From positions 62,001 through 126,000 of the forward strand of contig JAJFLZ010000037.1 in NCBI GenBank assembly GCA_021772435.1: a stretch of 64,000 nucleotides of DNA. The letters run 5' to 3'. Position 1 is the first letter of the stretch, and every line of letters begins with the position of its first letter. The notes below the pieces were generated by a model that was not told the origin of the DNA, did not search any database, and was given only the letters and a program-made list of their open reading frames with translations. A program made the translations under genes and the position numbers. Below, piece after piece: positions 35,529 to 44,458 of this stretch. Source of the stretch: Chlamydiota bacterium (GTDB lineage Bacteria > Chlamydiota > Chlamydiia > Chlamydiales > JACKPQ01).

Positions 35529-37043
35529 ATGCTCAAATCCATCTTTTTAGCAACGATTGTTCTATTCACATCTTGTCAAAAAGCGCCCAAATCGACGCGC
35601 CAGCAAGTGGTGCGTTTTAACATCGGCTCTGAGCCTCAAACATTAGACCCACGTAAAGCCAGAAGTTCAAATGACGTGAGCCTTTCTAAAATGTTTTTCG
35701 AAGGGTTAACTCGTATCGACGGCTCTGATAAGCCTCAGCTAGCCGCTGCTCAAAGCTATACCGTATCAGAAGATGGCAAGCGTTATACATTTACCTTGCG
35801 TCCCCACTGCTGGTCAAATGGCGACAACGTAACCGCCCAGGATTTCCTCCACAGCTTTAAAACGACGCTTTCCCCAGATTTCCCTACAGACAACGCTCAT
35901 GCCCTTTACATATTCAAGAACGCCAAAGCGATTAAAGAAGGCAAACTGCCTCTATCTGAACTTGGTGTTGAGGCCTTAGATGATGTCACGCTTTGTTTCA
36001 ATCTAGAGACGCCTATACCTTACTTTTTACAAGCACTTACTAGCCCCATCTTTTTTCCTCTTCATCAATCTGAAGACTACCGCATCTCAAACGGACCATT
36101 TTATCTTGCGCAATGGAAACACCAAGACTCCATTGAAGCCAAAAAAAATCCTCACTATTGGGACTGCAACTCCGTCTTGCTAGATGGATTACTCATGCTC
36201 ATGGTATCAGAAGATACAGCACTGAAAATGTTTGAAACTGGGGACTTAGATTGGGAGGGATCTCCTTACTCAACGCTCTCACCCGATACAATTCCCGCTC
36301 TAAAGCAGAACAACCAGTTACATATTGCTTCTTTTCTAGGCTCGAATTGGATTAGAATTAATACACAAAAAGAGCCCTTTCAAGATGTCAATATGCGAAA
36401 AGCCTTAGCCTACTCTCTTAATCGAAAAGAGTTAGTAGAACACGTCTTACAAGGAGGGCAGACTCCCTCTACAAGTATCGTTCCCCCATCTTTAGAATTG
36501 CAAACAGCCCCTCTTTTTGAAGATGGGAATTTGCAAGCCGCAAAAAAACTTTTTTCTACTACCACGCATCCCATCACACTTTTGTATGCTGCTGGAGACC
36601 GTGGACATAAAATGGCTCAAGCCATTCAAAATCAATGGAAAGAAGCTTTAGGTCTAACGATTACGCTTGTAGCTGTAGAATCCAAAGTCTACTTTGATCG
36701 CATCTCTAGGCAAGACTATCAATTATCCATAGAGTCATGGATTGCTGATTTTGCCGATCCAATCAACTTTCTTGAAGTCTTTAAATCAAAATCTGCCAAA
36801 ACGAACAATACTCAATGGGAAAACAGCGCCTACGCAAAACTGCTGGACCAATCTTACAGTACACTAGACGCGCAAAAACGCAGCTCTTTGTTATGTAAAG
36901 CCCAGCAAATCATCATCGATGAGATGCCCGTCATCCCAATTTATACTTACTCCATGACTTATGTGAAAAATGAAAAATTAAAAAATGAGACTCTTTCATC
37001 GCTGGGTTGTCTAGATTTTAAAAACGCATATCTTGAAGAATAG
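35529..37043 (+). CDS. oppA: Oligopeptide-binding lipoprotein OppA
   Basis: Periplasmic solute-binding protein of a peptide ABC transporter (SBP family 5). The start at ATG 35529 has AGGAGG four bases before it; ATG 35427 is spurious. LFTSC at residues 12-16 is a lipobox, so it is tethered by a lipid. FNIGSEPQTLDPRKA, YTFTLRPHCWSNGDNVTAQDF and RKALAYSLNRKEL are family signatures. Length 505 fits. Permease and ATPase genes are not adjacent, as often in chlamydiae, where several oppA copies exist. Confidence 0.93.
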   Translation: MLKSIFLATIVLFTSCQKAPKSTRQQVVRFNIGSEPQTLDPRKARSSNDVSLSKMFFEGLTRIDGSDKPQLAAAQSYTVSEDGKRYTFTLRPHCWSNGDNVTAQDFLHSFKTTLSPDFPTDNAHALYIFKNAKAIKEGKLPLSELGVEALDDVTLCFNLETPIPYFLQALTSPIFFPLHQSEDYRISNGPFYLAQWKHQDSIEAKKNPHYWDCNSVLLDGLLMLMVSEDTALKMFETGDLDWEGSPYSTLSPDTIPALKQNNQLHIASFLGSNWIRINTQKEPFQDVNMRKALAYSLNRKELVEHVLQGGQTPSTSIVPPSLELQTAPLFEDGNLQAAKKLFSTTTHPITLLYAAGDRGHKMAQAIQNQWKEALGLTITLVAVESKVYFDRISRQDYQLSIESWIADFADPINFLEVFKSKSAKTNNTQWENSAYAKLLDQSYSTLDAQKRSSLLCKAQQIIIDEMPVIPIYTYSMTYVKNEKLKNETLSSLGCLDFKNAYLEE

Positions 37044-37071
37044 ACCTCATATCGGTTATGGATAAATAGAT

Positions 37072-37434
37072 ATGAAAAAACTACTTTTACTCTTTATGTC
37101 CTCAGCTTCTCTTTTTGCAGGATCGGTGACACTTTTTAATGACAGTCCATTTAAACTTAGAGCGGCCATTCTTTCTGCAACAGGCGTCAATCTAGGAGAG
37201 GTCGTCCTCAGCCCCCAACATCGAGTGGTTTGGTCTGATAACCAAACGAGCAGTATGGTAGGCTACTCTGATACTCCATACTCGGTAATCTGGTATTGTC
37301 TCGAGGGCAAGGAGTATGGAATATGGACGAATGTATCAGTTGGATCTTTTGTCACAGCAAGCGGCTCTGGAGGTTTACGCATCTGTCCAGTGCCAAAAAA
37401 TCAAAATCAAGGCTCTTTTCAACCACAAAATTAA
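37072..37434 (+). CDS. Small exported protein of unknown function
   Basis: A 120-residue protein with a signal peptide (KKLLLLFMSSASLFAG). The mature part is Ser, Gly, Val rich and predicted to be beta strand (VTLFNDSPFKLRAAIL, VVWSDNQTSS, VIWYCLEGKEYGIWT). It has two cysteines. It precedes the PilM-like gene by 45 bases, the place of a short hypothetical gene I recall between dus and the PilM-like gene in Chlamydia. Function unknown. Confidence 0.7.
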   Translation: MKKLLLLFMSSASLFAGSVTLFNDSPFKLRAAILSATGVNLGEVVLSPQHRVVWSDNQTSSMVGYSDTPYSVIWYCLEGKEYGIWTNVSVGSFVTASGSGGLRICPVPKNQNQGSFQPQN

Positions 37435-37479
37435 CTAAGTCGGTATAATAGAGATCTATTTAGATTTAGGTTTACCGCA

Positions 37480-38979
37480 ATGTCCAATATTGGTCTTCAT
37501 ATTGATGGTTCTTTAATGCACCTGGCGCTGATAAAAAAGCGCAAAAATGCATTTGAAATCCAATCCTTAAAGCAAACAGACACATTGCTCTCTGAATCTT
37601 TTTTTGAAAAAAAAATTGAAATTACAACCGGATTATCCTGCCATGACACGTTGATTCGAACGATCAACATCCCTCTTGCCAAACGAAAAAGCGTCTTAGC
37701 AGCCCTTCCATTTCAAATTGAACACCAAGTGCCTTATCCCTTAGACGATCTCATCATCAATACAAGCCTTCACTCTATTGATAAAAGTTCAACAAGCGCC
37801 CAAATTATCGCAAGTCCAAAAACCAAAATTGAAGCGCACTTAAGACTATTGCAAGACCGTGGGATTAGCAGCAGCTGGGTAGCATCTAATGCGACTGCAC
37901 TCGAGCGCTACTGCAAACACTATTATCCAGACGTTTCGAACCTAATTGCTGTATTTTTTGGAAATAAAGAAACATCGCTTATCTCCATCATAGACAATCA
38001 ATTATCTACCTCTACATCTATTCCGATTGGCTATGGTCATTTTATCGAAATATGGCATAGCGAAAACCCCAACCAATCCTTTCCAAAAAATCATTCTGAT
38101 ATTTTTTCAGGTAAAAAAAACGACGTGCACAAACTCAAAAGCCGCTATTTCAAAGAATTAGATCGTTGTATTCACTTTATCAAAGACAGATGTAAAACCG
38201 CTTTACATATGAATGGGCTCTCTCTTGGATATTTCAACGAATTTTTCGGATCTGATCCAATCATTGAAAATCCAATAGAAGATCGCAACGAATCCGATAA
38301 AGCTCCTTTTGCTATCGCCATTGGCTTGGCACTTGATACAGCCAAACAGGATGACAAGACAGTGCAAATGCGCCAAGATCCCTTTACGCCCTCAGCACAT
38401 TTAGGAAGGCTTGGTAAAAAACTCTGCTATTGTTTTTTCCTGACCTCTCTTCTAGCTTTTTTTTCGCTTTTTTTCACAAAAGCTCTTCTATATCGAAAAG
38501 AAATTCAACTCGAGCGTGATATTAATGCTTTTATAGAGGGCTGGGGCGGAGCCCGGAAGCTTTCGCCTGCATCCTTTGCCCTAGCGCATGAAAAGCACCC
38601 TGGCAAGCGAATAGAGTACAAAATAGACCGTCTAAAAAACATCCTGAGAGCACAAAAAGGATTTTTTCCCGTTGTTTCAGATATGCCCCTTGTGAGTCAC
38701 GTACTAGCAACCTTAAGTGAAACGCCAATATTCAAAGACGTGAATATCCAATCTTTCAATTATCAGCTCCTTCAGTATCCCATGCTCAATAAGCCATTTA
38801 CACCTTCTGAGGGAATTATCCAGCTTTACATGAAAATTTCAGATCCCAGTATTGCTAAACAAGTTCAAGATTATCTTCAAAATGACTGTCCCTTAGTTGA
38901 TCAATCTCATCCTCTTCGCTTTGAAAGGTCCTCTAATGGATACTCTGTGGAATTCTCAATGAAAAAGGATCGAAAATGA
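37480..38979 (+). CDS. PilM/GspL-like secretion or pilus assembly protein
   Basis: A 499-residue membrane protein. The N-terminal 290 residues open with SNIGLHIDGSLMHLALIKK, an actin-like phosphate-binding strand as in PilM and the cytoplasmic half of GspL, and CKTALHMNGLSLGYFNEFF is the matching C-terminal strand. One membrane helix (CYCFFLTSLLAFFSLFFT, about 312-330) is followed by a periplasmic domain of 165 residues. The next gene has GspM/PilO layout and overlaps by four bases. Together they resemble the GspL/GspM inner-membrane platform of type II secretion. This is inferred from architecture. A copy of the palindromic repeat lies inside the coding region. Confidence 0.72.
   Translation: MSNIGLHIDGSLMHLALIKKRKNAFEIQSLKQTDTLLSESFFEKKIEITTGLSCHDTLIRTINIPLAKRKSVLAALPFQIEHQVPYPLDDLIINTSLHSIDKSSTSAQIIASPKTKIEAHLRLLQDRGISSSWVASNATALERYCKHYYPDVSNLIAVFFGNKETSLISIIDNQLSTSTSIPIGYGHFIEIWHSENPNQSFPKNHSDIFSGKKNDVHKLKSRYFKELDRCIHFIKDRCKTALHMNGLSLGYFNEFFGSDPIIENPIEDRNESDKAPFAIAIGLALDTAKQDDKTVQMRQDPFTPSAHLGRLGKKLCYCFFLTSLLAFFSLFFTKALLYRKEIQLERDINAFIEGWGGARKLSPASFALAHEKHPGKRIEYKIDRLKNILRAQKGFFPVVSDMPLVSHVLATLSETPIFKDVNIQSFNYQLLQYPMLNKPFTPSEGIIQLYMKISDPSIAKQVQDYLQNDCPLVDQSHPLRFERSSNGYSVEFSMKKDRK
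38187..38211. repeat. Palindromic repeat, copy 3 (inside a gene)
   Basis: ATGTAAAACCGCTTTACAT at 38190-38208, in frame within the PilM-like gene and encoding the residues CKTALH. It preserves the reading frame. Confidence 0.85.
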
Positions 38980-39647
38980 AGTTCAGTTTTTCTAAAACTT
39001 TCCCATGGAAGCATTTTCTTTTGCGCCCTGCATTCCTCGTTTTTTTTATTTGTGCAGCCTTCATGCCAACGTTTTACTGTTTATTTTCTTACTACAAAAA
39101 ATCTGAAAAATTCGAGGCCTTACAGGAAGAATACTTTGCCTTAAAACCTAAAATTGCCAAAGTTTTAACCAATAAAAATAATGAGCATACATTCTTAAAG
39201 CTTTATGCTAATTCCGACCGGTTTTACACAGAAACTCATCTGGAAAAAATGAAGTTTTTAGAGCCTGAAGTTAAGCAACTGAAATTCTTAGCTAATTATA
39301 ACTCTTTTGCTAGGTGTGCTAGCCTAAACAATCGATTGCAAAAACTTTCCTCTGAATTAAATCGGTTGCGCCTATCTCAGATAGATTGCCATACATCGAG
39401 GCTAACCCAAGAGACGCAGCAAAAACTTCTAACTCCAGTCGAAGTAGACCGAGAAGACCTTCACAAACTTTTAGCATACATTGAAGGTGTGCCAATTGGT
39501 CCCATCCAATCTCCTGTCGGACGTCCCAATTTGCAGCTCACCCGTTTTTCACTTACAAAACAGACTGCAACCGGTGATCGTGATACATACGCCATTGATT
39601 TCGATTTAGTTAAAAGAGAACCTATCTTACCAAAGGATGCGCGATGA
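38976..39647 (+). CDS. GspM/PilO-like inner-membrane protein
   Basis: A 223-residue protein with a short cytoplasmic N-terminus, one membrane helix (PAFLVFFICAAFMPTFYCLF, residues 18-37), a predicted coiled coil (about 45-150) and a small C-terminal domain. This is the GspM/PilO layout. The ATGA overlap with the PilM/GspL-like gene before it, and the ATGA overlap with the next gene, point to coupled translation. No residue-level signature proves the family, so the assignment rests on context. Confidence 0.62.
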   Translation: MKFSFSKTFPWKHFLLRPAFLVFFICAAFMPTFYCLFSYYKKSEKFEALQEEYFALKPKIAKVLTNKNNEHTFLKLYANSDRFYTETHLEKMKFLEPEVKQLKFLANYNSFARCASLNNRLQKLSSELNRLRLSQIDCHTSRLTQETQQKLLTPVEVDREDLHKLLAYIEGVPIGPIQSPVGRPNLQLTRFSLTKQTATGDRDTYAIDFDLVKREPILPKDAR

Positions 39648-40888
39648 AACGATTTCTTTGTGCCCTACTATTTCTCATTGGTTGTAATCACCCAAACTCG
39701 GATGAAAATACAATTGCTAGCATACACATCATCGACCGTAATGGTTTAACAGAAACAATTAGCGAAGGTGCACGCATCAAAGCGCTGCAAACAAATGACT
39801 TTTTAAGCTCACAGCCCTACAAAAAAGTTACACGTACCTTGAAAAAAACTGACACTGGTAAAGTGCCAAGCCTTATCACAACATATCATGCCAACGGCCA
39901 ACTATGGCAATATCTGGAAGTCTTGGATGGGCGCGCTCATGGTCTCTATCGTGAATTTTTTCCAACGGGTCAAAAAAGACTCGAAGCTACTGTCATCGAA
40001 GGAGAAGGGGACTTAACCCAAAATGCTCAAGACGACTGGATATTCGAAGGGAAAAATACAGCTTGGGATGAGCAAGGTCATCTTGTCGCTGAAATCTCTT
40101 ACTTAAAAGGTTTTTTGGAGGGTCCCTCTATTTACTACCATCCTAACGGACAGATTCAACGCCACGTTCCATATAGCAGAGGTAGCATCCAAGGCACCAT
40201 ATCTCACTATGATGAGCAAAGCCAAGTAATCGGCAGTGAAAGTTTCGATAAAGGAAATTTAAACGGCATCTCTCAATTTCAAGGCTCCGGCTTATCTCCT
40301 GCATATCGAGAAACCTACCAAGACAATAAACTCATCGAAGGAACCTATTTTGATCTAAAGGGGCAATGCATAGCAGAAATCCGCCATGGGCATGGTGAAA
40401 AAATCATCTTTGAAGATGGGGCTTTATCAAAAAAAATCGAATATCACAAAGGCTTGCCAAGCGGCTTAGTCAAACTTTATGCACCGGACGGTCTTTTGAA
40501 ATCTGAATATCACCTTCACAATGAAAAAAAACATGGTGAAGAATGGATTTATCACAAAAGCGGTCAGCCTAAAATGCTTATTTCTTGGTATGACGATCAA
40601 ATTCACGGTACAGTCAAAACCTGGTTTGAAAATGGTGTCATAGAAAGCCAAAAAGAGATGTGCCACAACATGCGTCACGGGCATAACTTTGCTTGGTACA
40701 AAGATGGTAGCTTGATGTTGATCGAAGATTACGAGAGTGGTCAGCTCGTTAAGGGCTCCTACATGAAAAAAGGCAGCAAAGAACCTATTACAGTTATCAA
40801 AAACGGCAACGGTTTTGCGGCTTTACATGATGCTGATGGTTTTTTTCTAAAAAAAATTGAGTATAAAGATGGAAAGCCCCTTGAATAA
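39644..40888 (+). CDS. MORN/YwqK-repeat lipoprotein
   Basis: A 414-residue lipoprotein (LCALLFLIGCNHPNS; LIGC lipobox). The body is a string of about 22-residue MORN-type repeats with the pattern YHxNGQxxxxxxxxxGxxxGxxxxY, seen in THYHANGQLWQ, YHPNGQIQ, YHKSGQPKM and WFENGVIES. Such repeats (YwqK antitoxin-like) make beta-solenoids for protein or membrane contacts. In Chlamydia a similar gene lies two before recA. Likely faces the periplasm or surface. Confidence 0.85.
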   Translation: MKRFLCALLFLIGCNHPNSDENTIASIHIIDRNGLTETISEGARIKALQTNDFLSSQPYKKVTRTLKKTDTGKVPSLITTYHANGQLWQYLEVLDGRAHGLYREFFPTGQKRLEATVIEGEGDLTQNAQDDWIFEGKNTAWDEQGHLVAEISYLKGFLEGPSIYYHPNGQIQRHVPYSRGSIQGTISHYDEQSQVIGSESFDKGNLNGISQFQGSGLSPAYRETYQDNKLIEGTYFDLKGQCIAEIRHGHGEKIIFEDGALSKKIEYHKGLPSGLVKLYAPDGLLKSEYHLHNEKKHGEEWIYHKSGQPKMLISWYDDQIHGTVKTWFENGVIESQKEMCHNMRHGHNFAWYKDGSLMLIEDYESGQLVKGSYMKKGSKEPITVIKNGNGFAALHDADGFFLKKIEYKDGKPLE

Positions 40889-41414
40889 AACCATCTTACG
40901 CGAGCAATACAAACTCATCCGGCAGCAATTGCCAAAAAATCGACAACTCATAGCTAGAGAAGCTCTAATTAGTGAGCTTTATCCTTCTCTTAAATCATTC
41001 TCTTGCATTCTGTCTTTTTCCAGCTTTCACGGTGAGATTGATCTTTGGCCTTTAAACCAACTACTAGCTAGCGAGGGCCGTCTATGCCTTCCGAGGATGG
41101 ATAACCATCAAATACACGCCTATGGTGTATCTGACATTGAAAACCAGCTTCTCAAGTCCGATCACGGTCCCTTAGAGCCAAATCCTCAATTTTGCCAACC
41201 GATTGCAAAAGAAAAATTAGATTGCATCTTGGTACCAGGCCTTTGCTTCGATCAAGACAACAATCGGTTAGGTTACGGTTTAGGACACTTTGACCGATTT
41301 TTAAAAGGTATTTTAACTATCCCCATGTACGGTATCGGGTTCAAAGAACAACTTATCTCAAAACTGCCTGTTGAATCACACGATATTCGCTTAACAAAAG
41401 TCTATCTTTTTTAA
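40869..41414 (+). CDS. ygfA: 5-formyltetrahydrofolate cyclo-ligase
   Basis: Converts 5-formyl-THF to 5,10-methenyl-THF with ATP, feeding the folate pool that ThyX-type enzymes use. LREQYKLIRQQLP and the C-terminal ILVPGLCFDQDNNRLGYGLGHFDRFL (quoted in parts: VPGLCFD, NRLGYGLGHFDRFL) are the family signatures. I start it at ATG 40869, overlapping the previous gene by 20 bases; a TTG at 40857 would add four residues. Confidence 0.92.
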   Translation: MESPLNKTILREQYKLIRQQLPKNRQLIAREALISELYPSLKSFSCILSFSSFHGEIDLWPLNQLLASEGRLCLPRMDNHQIHAYGVSDIENQLLKSDHGPLEPNPQFCQPIAKEKLDCILVPGLCFDQDNNRLGYGLGHFDRFLKGILTIPMYGIGFKEQLISKLPVESHDIRLTKVYLF

Positions 41415-41437
41415 GAAATTTCAGATACACTTTGGTT

Positions 41438-41692
41438 ATGATTGCGTATATTGTCCACTGGGCATTCAAAATTTACTTTATACTACTTATTGTGCGTATT
41501 ATCGGCTCATGGGTTCCCCAATTTCAACAGAGTAAAATTATGAAATTTGTGAGCTTTTATACAGACCCTTACCTAAATCTTTTCCGCCGCTTCATCCCAC
41601 CTATTGGTGGCATTGACTTTAGCCCTCTTGTCGCTTTCATCGTTTTACAAGGGCTTCAAACTCTCATTCTTGGCCTTTTATCGTCCCTATGA
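41438..41692 (+). CDS. yggT: YggT-family membrane protein
   Basis: An 84-residue protein with two hydrophobic helices. WAFKIYFILLIVRIIGSWVP and the central segment TDPYLNLFRRFIPP with GGIDFSPLVA are the YggT signature. It overlaps the next gene by ATGA. Family function is unsettled (turgor or membrane organisation have been proposed). Confidence 0.85.
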   Translation: MIAYIVHWAFKIYFILLIVRIIGSWVPQFQQSKIMKFVSFYTDPYLNLFRRFIPPIGGIDFSPLVAFIVLQGLQTLILGLLSSL

Positions 41693-42699
41693 TTCATTCC
41701 TTGCAACTTGGTTCTCTTACCCTACCCACTAATGTGATCTGTGCGCCGCTTGCTGGTTGTACAAACCTAACATGGCGCCGCATGCTCAAGCGCTACAAAC
41801 CAGGTCTCATGTTTTGCGAAATGGTCAAAATGGAGGCGTTAATTCGCGCTGATCCCAACACTTATCGTATTCTCGATTACGACAATGATATGCACCCGAT
41901 TGGAGCTCAAATTTGCGGCAGCAACATCGATATCGCTGCGCAATCAGCACAACTGATCGAGGAAATGGGATTTGATGTACTTGATCTCAATTGTGGCTGC
42001 CCCGTTGATAAAGTGACAAAAGACGGCAGTGGATCCGGCTTACTGCAGCACCCTGAAAAAATCGGGGAGATTCTTCATCGGATGGTTCAAGCCGTCGATA
42101 TACCGGTCACCGTAAAAATACGTGCTGGATGGGATGAGTGCGAAATCAATGCACCTACAATCGTTCAAATTGCAGAGCAAGCTGGCGCTAGCGCCATTGC
42201 TATTCACGGCCGCACACGCACGCAAGGTTACAAAGGCCAGGCTAATCTAGATTGGATCAAAGCTTGTAAAGAGAAGGCATCGAGCATCAAGGTCTACGGC
42301 AACGGCGATATCTTCGACCCCGAAAGCGCCGCTCGTATGTTTCAAGAAACGGGCTGTGATGCGATATTACTTGCCAGGGGAACACTGGGCAAGCCCTGGA
42401 TCATTGAAGACATTACGCGGGCTTTATCAGGCCTTCCCCCCATTCAACGCACCTCGGATGATTACCGCGAAATCCTGCTTTCCCATTTAGACGATATCGA
42501 AAGCTATCATAATGACCGCAAATCTTTGATCGAAATGCGTAAAATCGGTTGCTGGTACCTCAAAAAAAGTAGTGGAACAAAAGCTCTTCGTGAGGCGCTC
42601 AATAAAGCCTCGTCCGTTAGTTCTGCAAGATCTGTGATCGAATCATATGATTGGGAGCAAACGTCTTTTCATACCGAAGAGGCTCTAGCATGCTGCTAA
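41689..42699 (+). CDS. dus: tRNA-dihydrouridine synthase
   Basis: FMN-dependent reduction of uridine in tRNA D-loops. NVICAPLAGCTNLTWR starts the TIM barrel; DLNCGCPVDKVTKDGSGSGLL holds the catalytic cysteine (NCGCP); VTVKIRAGWDE and AIHGRTRTQGYKG (FMN phosphate and base) follow. 336 residues is usual for DusB-like enzymes. Start and stop both overlap neighbouring genes, so yggT - dus - acyP is an operon. Confidence 0.95.
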   Translation: MIHSLQLGSLTLPTNVICAPLAGCTNLTWRRMLKRYKPGLMFCEMVKMEALIRADPNTYRILDYDNDMHPIGAQICGSNIDIAAQSAQLIEEMGFDVLDLNCGCPVDKVTKDGSGSGLLQHPEKIGEILHRMVQAVDIPVTVKIRAGWDECEINAPTIVQIAEQAGASAIAIHGRTRTQGYKGQANLDWIKACKEKASSIKVYGNGDIFDPESAARMFQETGCDAILLARGTLGKPWIIEDITRALSGLPPIQRTSDDYREILLSHLDDIESYHNDRKSLIEMRKIGCWYLKKSSGTKALREALNKASSVSSARSVIESYDWEQTSFHTEEALACC

Positions 42700-42950
42700 T
42701 CCGTATCCAGGGCGATGTCATTGGTGTTGGCTTTCGAGCAACCACTCAACGCTTTGCACATGAGCTCAATCTCACAGGCTATGTGCGAAACATGCAAGAT
42801 GGAACAGTAGAGATTGGTTTAGATGGCAATCAAGATAACGCCCACGCTCTTTTAAGCAAGCTAAAATCCGCTGGCTTTACACGTATTGATCACACGAGCA
42901 TTACAGAGCAACCCGGTTCTACAGAGGCGTTAGGTTTCGAAATTAAGTAA
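42690..42950 (+). CDS. acyP: Acylphosphatase
   Basis: Hydrolyses acyl phosphates. ATG 42690 gives 86 residues with the catalytic R16 in GVGFR and N34 in GYVRN, within the compact ferredoxin-like fold; DGTVEI follows as usual. It overlaps the dus 3' end by 10 bases. Its TAA directly abuts the left arm of a hairpin repeat. Confidence 0.94.
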   Translation: MLLIRIQGDVIGVGFRATTQRFAHELNLTGYVRNMQDGTVEIGLDGNQDNAHALLSKLKSAGFTRIDHTSITEQPGSTEALGFEIK

Positions 42951-43032
42951 CCTGAGTTTCGGGTTTATATCATTCATCTTCAGGTATCTTAGCTGCTCTG
43001 AATCTAAACAATCAAAACCCGGAACTCAGGTT
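42949..43032. repeat. Hairpin repeat, copy 2
   Basis: Arms 42949-42966 (AACCTGAGTTTCGGGTTT) and 43015-43032 pair over 18 bp with one G-U. The 48-base loop begins ATATCATTCATCTTCAGG then ATCTTAG like copy 1, with a 16-base insertion before CAATCA. The arms differ from copy 1 yet stay complementary. Confidence 0.85.
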
Positions 43033-43035
43033 AAG

Positions 43036-43066
43036 TAAAAAAAAACCGGCTGGTTTCCCAGCCGGT
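43036..43066 (-). terminator. Intrinsic terminator of the MOMP-like gene
   Basis: On the minus strand ACCGGCTGG (reverse of 43058-43066) pairs with CCAGCCGGT (43045-43053) around a four-base loop and is followed by about nine T residues. It is 28 bases past the stop of the porin gene at 43094. Confidence 0.85.
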
Positions 43067-43093
43067 GAAAATAAACAACCACTGAACTTTAAA

Positions 43094-44251
43094 TTAGAAG
43101 TCCCAGCGGCCTGTAACAGTCAGACCATGCATAGAAAAATCTTCAGACCATCTCTCGTATTTCAGAGGAGCTGCATCATCGATTTTTAGCATCTGGTTAA
43201 CTCTCCACCAGTATTGTCCATCGTAGCCCACTCTGAATCCCATATGTTGTTTATCACAATCAAAAAAGAGATCGTACGCAATACCACTGAAAATCTGCAC
43301 TGTTGGCACCATTTTGTGAGTATTTGCACTAAGCTTAAGGCGTTGAGTGCTATTAGAGCTGAAGCTTTCACGATGATCTACATCGAAAAATCCGTACAAT
43401 AAAGCTCCTAAGCCATCAGCAAAGAAACTAAAGCCTTTTCCTAGAAACCACTTTGAGTTAATACCAATTTCCGGGCCCACACCCTTAAAGTTTGAGTCTT
43501 CCGAAATTTTGTAGGTATTAGGACCAAGTGGAATAATATCAACACCACAAAACATGGGTTGCGTAACTCCAGTTGTTCCGCAAAATTTTGTTACTTGATT
43601 TAGGTCAATCCAAGCAATTTTCGCACCCCAAAATGGGCGCAACGAAAGCTCTCGACTTAGGAAGTAATTGCGACCAAGCTGAACATCAACAGAGTCAAAG
43701 TCAATGTCATATTGCGACTTTCCTCTTGTACCCACAAACGTTCCAGCATTTACACTAGCGGGATCAGGACAAAGTCCTCCACGCAAAGGAATAACTAAGC
43801 TGTTGTTGCATCCACCTGAACTGACGGATTTGCTGTCGCCGGATCCAAAGTGTGTATAGTTGGCATATATGTCCCAACCATCAAAATCGAAGTTATAACC
43901 GAGCCCTATTCTAGCGCCCCAGTCCCAGCCAAAGTCCATCTCTTTGGTTCGGCCTTTGATGGGATAGTCCATTGTTGGATTATTATCAGTGTATGCAAAC
44001 TCTGTGCCACCTACAAACGGCTTCCAATAAAGCACATCTAAAGTTAAGAACCAATTGCATTCTTCTTTTGACGGTTTAGCATTCGCTGTATGAGCGCCAA
44101 AGCCGCCATATGCGTTATCTGTGCCTGCCTGCTGCATTTGTTTCTCAAGCATGTCGACACGAGATTCCATATCTGAGGCAGCTATTCCTGTTGAAGACGC
44201 CACTAAGGCAGCGACCGCAACCGGCAACTTCTTCAGTATATTACTATTCAT
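43094..44251 (-). CDS. MOMP-like outer-membrane porin (second of pair)
   Basis: Outer-membrane beta-barrel porin of the chlamydial major outer-membrane protein family. ATG 44251 follows GAGGG and starts a signal peptide (KKLPVAVAALVASSTGIAA); an upstream frame to 44365 is not needed. ASDMESRVDMLEKQMQQ is a short N-terminal coiled coil. Then come WFLTLDVLYWKPFVGGTEFAY and GWDWGARIGLGYNF, repeated strands ending in LTVTGRWDF with C-terminal Phe. It is closely related to the gene at 44459. Cysteines are conserved in GGCNNSL and PLRGGLCPD. Confidence 0.88.
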   Translation of the reverse strand: MNSNILKKLPVAVAALVASSTGIAASDMESRVDMLEKQMQQAGTDNAYGGFGAHTANAKPSKEECNWFLTLDVLYWKPFVGGTEFAYTDNNPTMDYPIKGRTKEMDFGWDWGARIGLGYNFDFDGWDIYANYTHFGSGDSKSVSSGGCNNSLVIPLRGGLCPDPASVNAGTFVGTRGKSQYDIDFDSVDVQLGRNYFLSRELSLRPFWGAKIAWIDLNQVTKFCGTTGVTQPMFCGVDIIPLGPNTYKISEDSNFKGVGPEIGINSKWFLGKGFSFFADGLGALLYGFFDVDHRESFSSNSTQRLKLSANTHKMVPTVQIFSGIAYDLFFDCDKQHMGFRVGYDGQYWWRVNQMLKIDDAAPLKYERWSEDFSMHGLTVTGRWDF

Positions 44252-44404
44252 GTTTCCCTCATCATTAAAATTACCGAGTATCTGAAGAATCGCTACCGCT
44301 GAAATTACAAAAAGCGTTAGCGCCGCCTTCTTCCTGAACTCTATTTTGTTATTTTTGCCTTTCACAAATGAAACTGCTATCCACTGCTATTTCTTTAAAT
44401 GGGT

Positions 44405-44431
44405 GAAGGGCAGAGGTCGGATCTGCCCTTC
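44405..44431 (-). terminator. Hairpin between the two porin genes
   Basis: GAAGGGCAGA (44405-44414) and TCTGCCCTTC (44422-44431) form a 10-bp stem with a seven-base loop, 28 bases after the stop of the upstream porin. There is no strong T-run, so it may be a processing or partial terminator site between the genes. Confidence 0.5.
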
Positions 44432-44458
44432 AATTCTTAATATCTTTGCTCGTCTAGC

